DNA of 64,000 nucleotides, taken from assembly GCA_031368215.1 (NCBI GenBank), contig JANLRD010000276.1, positions 1 to 64,000 of the forward strand. The letters are read 5' to 3'. The stretch's first letter is position 1; each line of letters starts with the position of its first letter. This document shows, in pieces, positions 8,721 to 16,596 of the stretch. The notes beneath the pieces are model-generated. The model was not told the DNA's origin. It was given only the letters and a program-made list of their open reading frames with translations, and made no database searches. Position numbers and translations under genes: made by a program. The stretch is from JANLQX01 sp031368215. GTDB lineage: Bacteria; Actinomycetota; Acidimicrobiia; Acidimicrobiales; JANYDT01.

Positions 8721-9260
8721 ATGAACAACAACTTCGCACCCCGCACCGTTCGTCGTTTCCTCACCGCAGCAGCTGTCGTGGCCGTGAGCGCCGGCACCGT
8801 GTTGTCCGCCGGCGTGGCCCAGGCTGCGACCACGGCGCCGCCCGCCGTGAGCCCGGTCACTGCGCGCCTCATGTTGGCGTGCCGCTTCACCGCCAGCGAC
8901 CGCACCGTGCTCTGCTACTCGAACACGCCGAAGCCGACCGGCTTCGCTTCGTGGGCGATCCTTCGTGGCGACGGCACCCGGAAGGACGCGATCCGTTTCG
9001 ACCTCGATCACGTGATCCTCACGCCGGACTTCCAAGCCATTGCCGACAACGGCTTCGGACCGGTCACTGGTTCGAGCTTCCGCACCGTCGTCGACCCGAG
9101 CGAGCGTGTTCTTCTCAACCCGCCGAGCGAGACCGGCCTTCTGAACCCGCCGAGCGATCGGACTGCGCACGTGAACCAGTACTACCTCATCGCCCTCGAC
9201 GTCGCGGGCCGCTCGATTGCGCAAAGCCCGGTCGTCTCCGTGCAGATCCCGGCGGCCTGA
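8721..9260 (+). CDS. Secreted protein with C-x10-C beta domain
   Basis: This 179-aa protein has a clear Sec signal peptide (basic start, hydrophobic 14-33, AQA cleavage near 35) and no membrane anchor. A GGAG-type ribosome binding site (CAGGAGCTAC) precedes the ATG. The mature domain has one Cys pair (MLACRFTASDRTVLCYSN), an internal duplicated segment LLNPPSETG/LLNPPSDRT, and ends SIAQSPVVSVQIP. The Cys pair and closing motif match the outer domain of the membrane protein at 10022-11134, suggesting related Ig- or FN3-like folds. The function is unknown. The sigma factor in between may control it. Confidence 0.75.
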   Translation: MNNNFAPRTVRRFLTAAAVVAVSAGTVLSAGVAQAATTAPPAVSPVTARLMLACRFTASDRTVLCYSNTPKPTGFASWAILRGDGTRKDAIRFDLDHVILTPDFQAIADNGFGPVTGSSFRTVVDPSERVLLNPPSETGLLNPPSDRTAHVNQYYLIALDVAGRSIAQSPVVSVQIPAA

Positions 9261-9283
9261 CCCTTTCACACTTCGCGCGGTGT

Positions 9284-9320
9284 GGGCCGATCACGTGCTC
9301 CTTGTCATCGTGATCGGCCC
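9284..9320 (+). terminator. Hairpin after the secreted-protein gene
   Basis: GGGCCGATCACG (9284-9295) and CGTGATCGGCCC (9309-9320) form a perfect 12-bp stem with a 13-nt loop, 23 bp after the stop codon. There is no U tract. It is a probable terminator or 3' stabiliser, of the GC-rich kind usual in actinobacteria. Confidence 0.6.
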
Positions 9321-9410
9321 GGCGTCCGCCTGCCTCGACGCAACATGCCGTCATCGAACTGCTCGACCATCCTCCCGTCGGCATCGGCCACCCGATAGAA
9401 ACGCCCCCTG

Positions 9411-10025
9411 ATGCCAGCCGTGGCAGACGCCTCCGCTTCCGCAACCCGACGCGATGAGTCCGACGACGCCGTCGACAGAGCGCTCGTCGAGCGGAGCCAG
9501 TCCGGCGAGCGCGAGGCGTTCTCGGAGCTGTACCGCCGCCACGTGCGGGGAGTGCACGCCTTTGCGTACCGGTCCTCCGGGTCGAAAGACATCGCCGATG
9601 AAGTCACGTCGGCCACGTTCGAGCGGGCGCTGCGATCGTTGCATACGTTCACCTGGAAGGGTGGAGGCGTCCACCCGTGGCTGTTGCGGATTGCCGCGAC
9701 GGAGACGTCGGCGTGGTACCGCCGAGAGCAGAAGGCATCGAAACCACGTGCACAGATGATCCTTCGAGAACTCGCAGAACGGTCAGCTGATCAACCAGAC
9801 GAGCCGACTCGCGATGTGGACCCGGGGGCGATGCGCGCTGCACTCGCAATGCTCCACCCCCGATATCAAGAAGCCCTACGCCTCCGGTACTTCGCGTCGT
9901 GCTCGCTCGACGAGATCGCAACTGCCATGGGCTGCAGCAAGGCCACCCTGTCGGTGACCTTGCACCGCGCCGTGAGCGCGCTCCGGAAATCACTCGTCGC
10001 GACCAGCAACGAGGTGCTCTCGTGA
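9411..10025 (+). CDS. RNA polymerase sigma factor, sigma-70 family (ECF-like)
   Basis: This 204-aa alternative sigma factor has region 2 at about 25-110 (AFSELYRRHVRGVHAFAYR, DEVTSATFERAL, WLLRIAATETSAWYRRE). Region 4 lies at about 140-195 (LHPRYQEALRLRYFASCSL, DEIATAMGCSKATLSVTLHRAVSALRK) with its helix-turn-helix. There is no region 1.1 or 3. The stop overlaps the GTG of the downstream membrane protein, the usual arrangement for a sigma factor and its membrane-bound partner. That the partner acts as anti-sigma factor is inference. Targets are unknown; the secreted protein upstream is a candidate. Confidence 0.9.
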   Translation: MPAVADASASATRRDESDDAVDRALVERSQSGEREAFSELYRRHVRGVHAFAYRSSGSKDIADEVTSATFERALRSLHTFTWKGGGVHPWLLRIAATETSAWYRREQKASKPRAQMILRELAERSADQPDEPTRDVDPGAMRAALAMLHPRYQEALRLRYFASCSLDEIATAMGCSKATLSVTLHRAVSALRKSLVATSNEVLS

Positions 10026-11134
10026 TCCGGTTCAAGAAGAAGGACGAACGCGCCTCCCGCCACGATGTGGCGAGGGGGTTGCAAGCGCTTCAGGCCGAGA
10101 CGCCTCCGAGTCCCGACGAAGACTTCCTCAGCAAGCTCGATCAGCGTCTGCGCACGTTGGACCTCGACGCAGCTGTTCCTCAGCCCGCAGTTCGACGTTC
10201 GATCAACGGACGCCTGGCCGTCCTTGCGGGAACGGTCGCGGTCGGCGCGGTGGCGGCCGTCGCCGCAGTCACGTCAGGCGCCATACCCGGGATCATCAAC
10301 GCCGACCAGCCACCGACCACGACCACCGAGCCATCGGCGCCGACCACCGCTACGACAATCGCATTGACGGCGCCACCGATAACGATCGCGGCGACCATCA
10401 TCCCTCCCTCCGGCGACGAGCTCGTCTTCGATGTGCCGTTCCAAGACACGTCGCCACCGACGAACCCCGCAGACACTGCCACGACGGTCGTTGCATCGAC
10501 GTCAACGCCCATCGAACCGATCGTGACCACACCCGTGAGCGCGATGCCGACGACATCCGCTCCCCGCATCGCCACCTCGACGACTCGAGCGGCTACCGCC
10601 GTGACAAGTGCCGTACCAACGACGGCCGCACTTCCGCCGACCGCAGTGTTCAAACCCACGGCGACGACGGCGGCAATCACAACGACGGCTCCTCCGCCTG
10701 TGGCGACATCGACCACGCCTGCCTCAACGGTTACGACAACAAGGCCCGCCACGACGACCACGCCACCCATCACGACCACGTCGGCCACCACGACCACCAC
10801 GACCAGCCCCACTTCCACGACCACGATCGCTCCGACGACCACGACCGCAGCCGTCCAGGGACCGATTCCGACGGCGATGACGATGAGCTGCACGCGAGCC
10901 AACCCGACCACGATCACGTGCGTGTGGTCATCCGACGCGACCCTTGGCGTGACGTACCGACTCGGACGGTTCAGGACCGGCGATGCGCAGAGCCAGGTCA
11001 TCGCGCAATCGTTGAGTGTCCTGACGTTCACCGACACCAACCTCCTTGCCGGGCAGGGAGCGAGCTACCGGGTCCAAGCAACACGGCCCGACGGAATCAT
11101 CACGAACCAGAGCCCTGCGGTCACGGTGCCGTAG
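10022..11134 (+). CDS. Membrane protein with Thr-rich linker and outer C-x10-C domain; putative sigma-factor partner
   Basis: The 370-aa protein has a charged cytoplasmic N-terminus (about 1-58, with SPDEDFLSKLDQRLRTLD). One membrane helix follows at about 62-85 (LAVLAGTVAVGAVAAVAAV), then some 200 residues of Thr/Pro/Ala-rich low complexity, then a C-terminal domain of about 80 residues. That domain (MSCTRANPTTITCVWSSD to TNQSPAVTVP) resembles the mature secreted protein upstream. The GTG start overlaps the sigma-factor stop (GTGA). The short cytoplasmic tail could hold the sigma factor, but I see no zinc-finger HxxxCxxC anti-sigma motif. An open frame runs upstream to 9899 inside the sigma gene and is not used. 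Confidence 0.75.
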   Translation: MIRFKKKDERASRHDVARGLQALQAETPPSPDEDFLSKLDQRLRTLDLDAAVPQPAVRRSINGRLAVLAGTVAVGAVAAVAAVTSGAIPGIINADQPPTTTTEPSAPTTATTIALTAPPITIAATIIPPSGDELVFDVPFQDTSPPTNPADTATTVVASTSTPIEPIVTTPVSAMPTTSAPRIATSTTRAATAVTSAVPTTAALPPTAVFKPTATTAAITTTAPPPVATSTTPASTVTTTRPATTTTPPITTTSATTTTTTSPTSTTTIAPTTTTAAVQGPIPTAMTMSCTRANPTTITCVWSSDATLGVTYRLGRFRTGDAQSQVIAQSLSVLTFTDTNLLAGQGASYRVQATRPDGIITNQSPAVTVP

Positions 11135-11240
11135 GCGTTTGCGTCACTAGTGTCCCGACCGGACGGCACTATCCACCGCAGCCGACCACCCAACCGCACC
11201 CCGCCTCTCGTGGCTGTGCACGGCCCGTCGATGTGATTCG

Positions 11241-11996
11241 ATGGTGGCAGTGACGTCGACGATGCCCAATCGCCGCAGCACGGCTCCGGTCGATCCCGGA
11301 CCTTGCGTCTGGGACTTCCCCGACCCCCGCGCGGCGGATAACGACGGTCTCGTGGCCATCGGCGCCGACCTCGCACCGGCAACGCTCGTGCACGCCTATC
11401 GCCACGGCGCGTTCCCGTGGCCGCACGGCAAGCGGAACCTCCCGTGGTTCTCGCCGAACCCGCGAGGCGTGCTGCCCCTCGATGACATCGCCATGAGCAA
11501 AACCCTCCGCCAGACGATGCGTCGAAGCGGTTGGACGGCGACGGTCGATGCGGCGTTCGGCGATGTGATCGATGCCTGCTCCGTCCGTCAGCGGGAGGGA
11601 ACGTGGATCACCCCGAAGATGCGCTCGGCCTACGTGGAGCTCCACGACATGGGCTGGACGCACAGCGTGGAGATCTGGGCCGGAGAGGAGCTCGTCGGCG
11701 GCTGCTACGGCGTGCTCGTCGGCGGCATGTTCATCGGCGAGTCGATGTTCCACCGCGTCACCGACGCCTCGAAAGTCGCGCTCGTCGAGCTGGGGTCGCG
11801 CCTGCACGAAGGAGGAGCCGGCCTTATCGACGTGCAGCTCGTCACCGATCACCTTGCGTCGATGGGCGCTCGGGCCATCCCCCGCCCGCTCTACCTGGAG
11901 CTCCTCATCGAGCTACGCGACGACTCGGTGAGCTTGCTCTGCGATCGGCTACCGGTGAGCCGGCATCTGGAGAGCCCTCAGAACAAGGAGTGCTGA
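11241..11996 (+). CDS. aat: Leucyl/phenylalanyl-tRNA--protein transferase
   Basis: Adds Leu or Phe from aminoacyl-tRNA to the N-terminal Arg/Lys of proteins, marking them for ClpS/ClpAP (N-degron pathway). The 251-aa sequence has the family core: FPDPR, GLVAIGADLAPATLVHAY, RHGAFPWP, LPWFSPNPRGVLPL, TWITPKMRSAYVELHDMGW, HSVEIWAGEELVGGCYGVLV, FIGESMFH and DVQLVTDHLASMGA. The start codon is not certain: GTG 11241 gives about 20 extra residues before the conserved WDFP. The 3' end overlaps rnhA on the other strand by 19 bp. Confidence 0.93.
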   Translation: MVAVTSTMPNRRSTAPVDPGPCVWDFPDPRAADNDGLVAIGADLAPATLVHAYRHGAFPWPHGKRNLPWFSPNPRGVLPLDDIAMSKTLRQTMRRSGWTATVDAAFGDVIDACSVRQREGTWITPKMRSAYVELHDMGWTHSVEIWAGEELVGGCYGVLVGGMFIGESMFHRVTDASKVALVELGSRLHEGGAGLIDVQLVTDHLASMGARAIPRPLYLELLIELRDDSVSLLCDRLPVSRHLESPQNKEC

Positions 11997-12532
11997 GCGG
12001 GCGTCTCGGCATCGGCGGCATCGTCGGCCGGTCCGGTCATCACCGGGAGGTAACTCGGCAACAGCGCGTTCGCGGCAATCACCTTGCACGCGGCCACGGC
12101 GAGGCGATCGACGAGGTCATTCATCGGGTTTCCGCTGTGTCCCTTCACCCAGACGAACTCGATACGGGAGATCTCGGGCTTCACGATCTCGACCAGCGGC
12201 TTCCACAGGTCCTGGTTGGCGACGGGTTGCTTCTGCGAGTTCTTCCACCCGTTGCGTTCCCAGTTTGCCCACCACCGCTGCTTGAAACAGTTCACGACGT
12301 AGGTCGAGTCGCTCACGATGCGAACGACTCCGGTGGTCGGAAGCAGGGTGCGGAGCGCTTCGAGCACGGCATTGACCTCCATGCGCTGATTGGTCGAAAC
12401 GGATTCACCGCCGCTCGCCGAGGCGCCCCCATCGATCGCCCACGCCCAGCCGCCGGGACCGGGGTTCCCTGCGCATGCACCATCGGTGTAGGCGATGAGC
12501 ATCTCGTCCGATTCTGCAGCCATGGTGTCCAA
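11978..12532 (-). CDS. rnhA: Ribonuclease HI
   Basis: Cleaves RNA in RNA:DNA hybrids (primer and R-loop removal). The 184-aa protein has catalytic acids in YTDGACAGNPGPGGW, the Glu of NQRMEVNAVLEAL, the Asp of VSDSTYVV and the Asp of LVDRLAV, plus the handle WWANWERNGWKNSQ. About 30 extra residues at the C-terminus (Asp/Ala-rich, ending QHSLF) extend beyond the classical enzyme. ATG 12532 is the first start; MAAESDEM four codons on is an alternative. It converges on aat with overlapping 3' ends. Confidence 0.93.
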   Translation of the reverse strand: MDTMAAESDEMLIAYTDGACAGNPGPGGWAWAIDGGASASGGESVSTNQRMEVNAVLEALRTLLPTTGVVRIVSDSTYVVNCFKQRWWANWERNGWKNSQKQPVANQDLWKPLVEIVKPEISRIEFVWVKGHSGNPMNDLVDRLAVAACKVIAANALLPSYLPVMTGPADDAADAETPAQHSLF

Positions 12533-12569
12533 GCCTGGCCGAGTTCAGAGGTCGCCGGGGTGACGGTGC

Positions 12570-13898
12570 CTACGAGTCCGGGGCACCGAGCGACGGGTCC
12601 GCCCCCGCTCTCGCCAGCTCGATGCGCACCCGCGCACCTCCGCCAGACTTCGTCATCATGGTGAAGCGTCCACCGGATGACTCCGTGAGCCGCCGGGCGA
12701 TGTCGAGGCCGAGCCCGGTCGACCCCGCCGGGCTATCGCCCCGCAAGGGGTCGAATCCGTGGGGGAAGCCGGGTCCGTCGTCCTCAACGACCAGGGCCAC
12801 GCGCTGCCCGCTGCCGAGAACACGGACCGAGAGTCCTATCCCCTCAGCGGTGTGGGAGAACACATTGTCGACGAGGACATCGACGATCGCCGTGACATCC
12901 GTCGACACCATCGCCACGGGAACGGGTTCGGCCGGAACTTCGACGACGAATGGTCGATGCTCGTCCTCGGCGAGAACCAGCCAGAATGATGTGCGCATAC
13001 GAACGACCGCGGCGAGGTCGGTCGAGATTCCGATGCCGTGACGCGTCGGTGTCGCCGCCTCCCTGATGATGCGGTCGAGCGTGCTCGTGAGCTCTTCGAG
13101 CCCGAGCTCGATGCGAAGCAGGCCCTGCCGGTCATCGACGGTGGCGAGCTCAGCGCGAAGCGCGGTCACCGGCGTGCGCAGTTGGTGCTGCAGGTCGGCG
13201 AGCGCGGCTCGTTCCGTCCCAAGAAGCTCGTCGATGCGGTCGGCCAACCGGTTCAGGGCCGTCCCCACAGCCCGGACCTCGGGCGGGCCGGCCGGTTCGG
13301 CGCGAGCATCGACGTCACCGCTCCCCAGACGGTTGGCGACCTCTGCCAGCCGGTCGACGCTACGGACGACGGATCGCCCGAGGCGGTCGTTGAGGAACAC
13401 CGCGAGTCCGATCAGACCGACACCGAGCAGGACCAGGATCGCCCAGGAACGATGGACGCCGCGTTCGAGGAGCGAGTCCGGTACGAGCACCCGGATGACA
13501 GCGATCGAGCCGTTCGAGCGCAGCACAGGCTGGTAGACGACCTTGCCCCCGGAGATGCGATGCACGAACGATTCGCCTGAACGAGCCCGCTGGAGTGACG
13601 GCGGATCAGCGATCGGATCCCGATCGAGCACCGCCCCGAGACCGAGGACCGAGCCATCGGGGAATACGACGCTGACATCGCGAGGTCGCGCCCGCTGGCC
13701 GACCGTGACGATCGCGCCGGTCACCCGCGGGTCGCCGGCCAGTGAAAGGATCGGCGAGAGTGCAAGCGCGTCGGAGCGGCCCGCGGTGATGGCCCGTTCG
13801 TCAGCGGTCCGGGCGATCAGGATCGCCAGAGGTACGACGAAGACCGAGACGATGACCACACTGACGAGCAACGAGCGGATGAACAGCGAACGGCGCAC
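12570..13898 (-). CDS. Sensor histidine kinase
   Basis: This is the membrane kinase partner of the response regulator encoded just upstream (26 bp spacing). In its 442 aa, TM1 at 7-29 is followed by a periplasmic sensor of about 120 residues, TM2 at about 151-168 and HAMP at about 170-225. HisKA follows with LQHQLRTPVTAL (phospho-acceptor His238, followed by Gln where Glu is most common). The HATPase has N box DVLVDNVFSHTAEG, G1 VVEDDGPGFPHG and G2 GSTGLGLDIARR. The order regulator-then-kinase on one transcript is standard. The signal is unknown; the adjacent amino-acid transporter operon is a possible target. Confidence 0.92.
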   Translation of the reverse strand: MRRSLFIRSLLVSVVIVSVFVVPLAILIARTADERAITAGRSDALALSPILSLAGDPRVTGAIVTVGQRARPRDVSVVFPDGSVLGLGAVLDRDPIADPPSLQRARSGESFVHRISGGKVVYQPVLRSNGSIAVIRVLVPDSLLERGVHRSWAILVLLGVGLIGLAVFLNDRLGRSVVRSVDRLAEVANRLGSGDVDARAEPAGPPEVRAVGTALNRLADRIDELLGTERAALADLQHQLRTPVTALRAELATVDDRQGLLRIELGLEELTSTLDRIIREAATPTRHGIGISTDLAAVVRMRTSFWLVLAEDEHRPFVVEVPAEPVPVAMVSTDVTAIVDVLVDNVFSHTAEGIGLSVRVLGSGQRVALVVEDDGPGFPHGFDPLRGDSPAGSTGLGLDIARRLTESSGGRFTMMTKSGGGARVRIELARAGADPSLGAPDS

Positions 13899-13924
13899 AG
13901 GAACTCAGGCGGCGCGCAAGGGCA

Positions 13925-14614
13925 TCAGCGGTCCGGGGGCGTGATGACCCGAATACCCACGCCGCGAACGGAGTGCAGGTAGCGCGGGCGATCCGCCGTT
14001 TCGCCGAGCTTGCGCCGCAACCACGAGACGTGGACATCAACGGTCTTGTCGGTCGTGAAGAACGGCTGGTGCCACACCTCGGCCAGCAGCACCTTCTTCG
14101 AGATGACCTGCCCCTCATGTCGGGCGAGGTAGTGGAGGAGGTCGAACTCCTTCCGCGCAAGTTCGAGCGGCCGGCCGTCGAGCGACGCCTCACGGGTCCG
14201 GGCATTGATCCGGAGACCACCGACCACCACGTCACGGGTTCGCTCGGCGGTACCGCCGAGGCGGCGGAGCGCCGCGCGGATGCGGGCGTCGAGCTGATCC
14301 GGGGAGAACGGCTTTGTCACGTAGTCGTCCGCTCCCGCATCGAGCGTGCGCACGATTTCCTCCTCCGACACCCGGGCGGTGGCCACGATGACCACCGCGT
14401 CAGACACCGGACGGAGCATGCGCAGCAGCTCCGTCCCGTCGAGATCAGGAAGGCCGAGATCGAGCACGATCACTTCGGGCTTGTGGGCCACCACGAGCTG
14501 CAGCCCGGCCATCGCCGAGTCGGCCTGCATGACAACATGGCCGCGTTGCTCGAGCGCCTTCGTGAGCGCGGTACGGACTCGGAGGTCATCTTCGATGATG
14601 ACGAGGCTGGCCAC
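13925..14614 (-). CDS. OmpR/PhoB-family response regulator
   Basis: The 229-aa regulator has a receiver domain (IIEDD acidic pair, phospho-acceptor Asp52 in VLDLGLPD, switch Thr region VATARVS, Lys in YVTKPFS) and a C-terminal winged helix (GLRINARTREASLDG, ELARKEFDLLHYLARHEG, TVDVHVSWLRRKLGE, YLHSVRGVGIRV). It is first in the operon with the histidine kinase. The 254-bp upstream region shared with the divergent ABC operon carries an 11-bp direct repeat typical in form for this regulator class, so autoregulation is plausible. Confidence 0.94.
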   Translation of the reverse strand: MASLVIIEDDLRVRTALTKALEQRGHVVMQADSAMAGLQLVVAHKPEVIVLDLGLPDLDGTELLRMLRPVSDAVVIVATARVSEEEIVRTLDAGADDYVTKPFSPDQLDARIRAALRRLGGTAERTRDVVVGGLRINARTREASLDGRPLELARKEFDLLHYLARHEGQVISKKVLLAEVWHQPFFTTDKTVDVHVSWLRRKLGETADRPRYLHSVRGVGIRVITPPDR

Positions 14615-14686
14615 TGCGGAGTGAGCGTACCGGGCACGGCTTGTCAGCGCGCCGGCCGGCGTCCGGGGTGCTCCACCCGAGTTGCG

Positions 14687-14708
14687 CTAAGGACCGGCTA
14701 AGGACCGG
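14687..14708. promoter_or_regulatory. 11-bp tandem direct repeat, candidate response-regulator site
   Basis: CTAAGGACCGG occurs twice in immediate succession (14687-14697, 14698-14708), about 73 bp upstream of the regulator start and 160 bp upstream of the ABC operon. OmpR/PhoB-family dimers bind direct repeats with 10-11 bp period. The assignment to the adjacent regulator is inference. Confidence 0.45.
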
Positions 14709-14781
14709 ACAAGCGTGGTGCAACTTCGTCCGACCGGTCTTCACTTCCCGTTCATGTTGTGGATGACTCGTGTCGCGCATC

Positions 14782-14797
14782 GGTGACTGAGGTCACC
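14782..14797. promoter_or_regulatory. Inverted repeat upstream of the amino-acid ABC operon
   Basis: GGTGAC-TGAG-GTCACC is a perfect 6-4-6 dyad, 72 bp before the start of the first substrate-binding-protein gene. Position and form suggest an operator. The regulator is unknown. Confidence 0.35.
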
Positions 14798-14868
14798 CGT
14801 GCGCGTGGACTGCACCAACCCGCGGCACCACGTCGATCAACGGGACAACACCTCTGGAGGAAACGCAT

Positions 14869-15828
14869 ATGCGAGCTCGCACCCTTCTCGTGTCGGTGGT
14901 CGCTCTGACCGCCATCGTGGGCACCATCGCTCCCGCCACGGCGGCGACGACCAAGAAGAAGATCGTGGTCAAGAAGACGACGGTCAAGAAGACGGCGGCG
15001 ACCACCGCGGCCCCCGCCACCACCGCGGCTCCGGCAACGACGGCCGCACCCGCAGCGCCGGCCACCGCCAGCGGCGGCGCCACGCTCGAAGCCATCAAGA
15101 AGCGCGGCAAGATCGTCATCGGCACCAAGTGGGACGTTCCGCTCATCGGTCTGAAGAACCCCGTCAGCGGCGATGTGCAGGGCTTCGACGTCGAGATCGG
15201 CAAGATCATCGCCAAGGAGATCTTCGGCACCGACAAGGGCAAGGTCGAGTGGGTCGAGGCCATCTCGGCGAACCGAATCCCATTCATCACCGACGCCAAG
15301 GTCGACATCATCCTGTCGACGTTCTCCATCACCGACGCCCGCAAGCAGCAGGTCGACTTCGCCGGTCCGTACTACATCGCCGGCCAGGACCTCCTGATCT
15401 ACAAGATCGAGGCCGACAGCATCAAGACCGCCGCGGACCTCAACGGTCGCAAGGTATGCGCGCAGACGGGTTCGACGTCGATCACGAACATCAAGGCTGC
15501 GGCACCGCGCGCCTCGGTCCTCGACCTCCCGACCACGGCGAACTGCGTTGAAGCACTGAAGGACGGCCGCGTCGATGCCGTCTCGACCGACGACACCCTC
15601 CTCGCTGGCTTCGCGGAGAAGTTCCCGGCATTCACCCTCGTCGGCAAGCAGTTCTCCGTCGAGAAGTACGGCGTCGGTCTGAAGAAGGGCGACACCGACT
15701 TCCGCACCTACCTGAACGACATCATCGAGAAGTCGTTCAAGGACGGTTCCTGGAAGAAGGCGGTCGAGTCGACTATCGGTACCGGTGGACTCAAGACCCC
15801 GGAGCCGCCGAAGGTCGAGCGGTACTGA
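14869..15828 (+). CDS. Polar amino-acid ABC transporter substrate-binding protein
   Basis: This 319-aa secreted binding protein of the glutamate/cystine-type family (SBP_bac_3) has a signal peptide at 1-26 (cleavage after ATA or AAT). A striking Lys/Thr then Ala/Pro/Thr-rich linker follows (about 27-65), then the binding domain: IKKRGKIVIGTKWDVPLIG, FDVEIGKIIAKEIFG, DIILSTFSITDARKQQVDF, GPYYIAGQDLL and CAQTGSTSITNI. No lipobox is seen, so the linker may serve as tether or cell-wall spacer. A strong ribosome binding site (TGGAGG) precedes the ATG by 8 nt. It heads the operon with two permeases, an ATPase and a second binding protein. Confidence 0.92.
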   Translation: MRARTLLVSVVALTAIVGTIAPATAATTKKKIVVKKTTVKKTAATTAAPATTAAPATTAAPAAPATASGGATLEAIKKRGKIVIGTKWDVPLIGLKNPVSGDVQGFDVEIGKIIAKEIFGTDKGKVEWVEAISANRIPFITDAKVDIILSTFSITDARKQQVDFAGPYYIAGQDLLIYKIEADSIKTAADLNGRKVCAQTGSTSITNIKAAAPRASVLDLPTTANCVEALKDGRVDAVSTDDTLLAGFAEKFPAFTLVGKQFSVEKYGVGLKKGDTDFRTYLNDIIEKSFKDGSWKKAVESTIGTGGLKTPEPPKVERY

Positions 15829-15840
15829 ACCATTGGTGCG

Positions 15841-15870
15841 ACGAGGGCCGCGGGTGACCGCGGCCCTCGT
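15841..15870 (+). terminator. Strong intercistronic hairpin
   Basis: ACGAGGGCCGCGG (15841-15853), GTGA loop, CCGCGGCCCTCGT (15858-15870) form a perfect 13-bp GC-rich stem between the binding-protein and permease genes. In ABC operons such hairpins commonly keep the binding protein in excess by partial termination or 3' protection. There is no U tract. Confidence 0.7.
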
Positions 15871-15942
15871 TGTGCGAGTTGGTTGATCGTGAACGATCGA
15901 CCAGAGTTGCGCTGATCCAGTTCGCTTCGGGAAGAGACCTCC

Positions 15943-16587
15943 TTGCAGATCGTCCTCGACAACCTTCCTCGGCTGCTCCGTGGGCTCGGAGTTACCCTCC
16001 AGCTGACCATCGGAGGCTTTCTCATGGGCCTCGTCATCGGCATCGTGATCGCCGTGTTCCGGGTCAGTCCGGTCAGACCGCTCCGCATCGTCGGCGCCGC
16101 CTACGTCAGCACGATGGTGAACTCACCGCTCATCTTCCTGGTCTTCCTGGCGTACTACGGCGGCCCGAAGCTCGGTGCGCTCCTCACGAACTTCCAGTGC
16201 GCGCTCGTCGCCGTCGGTCTCTACCTCGGTGGCTACATGTCCGAGGCTCTGCGCTCGGGATTCAACTCCGTGTCAAACGGTCAAGCGGAGGCAGCGCGGG
16301 CGATCGGGCTCACGTTCAGCCAGACACTCAGGCATGTGATCCTTCCGCAGGCACTGCGTTCGAGCATCGGACCACTCGCTGTTCTCCTCAACGCGAACTA
16401 CCGCAACGTTGCGGTCGCCGGAATCATCGGAGTTGCCGAAGTCGTGAAAGCCGGCTCCGATCTGTCGGACGAGACGGCGAAGCAGTACCCGTTCTTCGTG
16501 TTCTCGTTCCTGGTGTTCATGGTGCTCGGCTTCACGACCGCAGCACTCGCCGGCTGGCTCGACCAACGTGTCGCGATCAAGCGATAG
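15943..16587 (+). CDS. Amino-acid ABC transporter permease (GluC-like)
   Basis: This 214-aa inner-membrane permease of the His/Glu/Gln/Arg family begins at TTG 15943 (LQIVLDNLPRLLRGLGVTLQ), preceded by GGGAAGAGACC. About five membrane helices are visible. The ABC-contact loop is GQAEAARAIGLTFSQTLRHV with ILPQALRSSIGPL downstream, and VNSPLIFLVFLAYYGGP matches the N-terminal family signature. It pairs with the next permease, 9 bp downstream, to form the channel. Confidence 0.92.
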   Translation: MQIVLDNLPRLLRGLGVTLQLTIGGFLMGLVIGIVIAVFRVSPVRPLRIVGAAYVSTMVNSPLIFLVFLAYYGGPKLGALLTNFQCALVAVGLYLGGYMSEALRSGFNSVSNGQAEAARAIGLTFSQTLRHVILPQALRSSIGPLAVLLNANYRNVAVAGIIGVAEVVKAGSDLSDETAKQYPFFVFSFLVFMVLGFTTAALAGWLDQRVAIKR

Positions 16588-16596
16588 GGGTCGCTC

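Noticed and set aside
10600..10860. CRISPR-like or tandem repeat in the Thr-rich region
   Set aside because: It is ACC/ACG codon repetition of a low-complexity linker inside one coding frame, without fixed repeat-spacer length.
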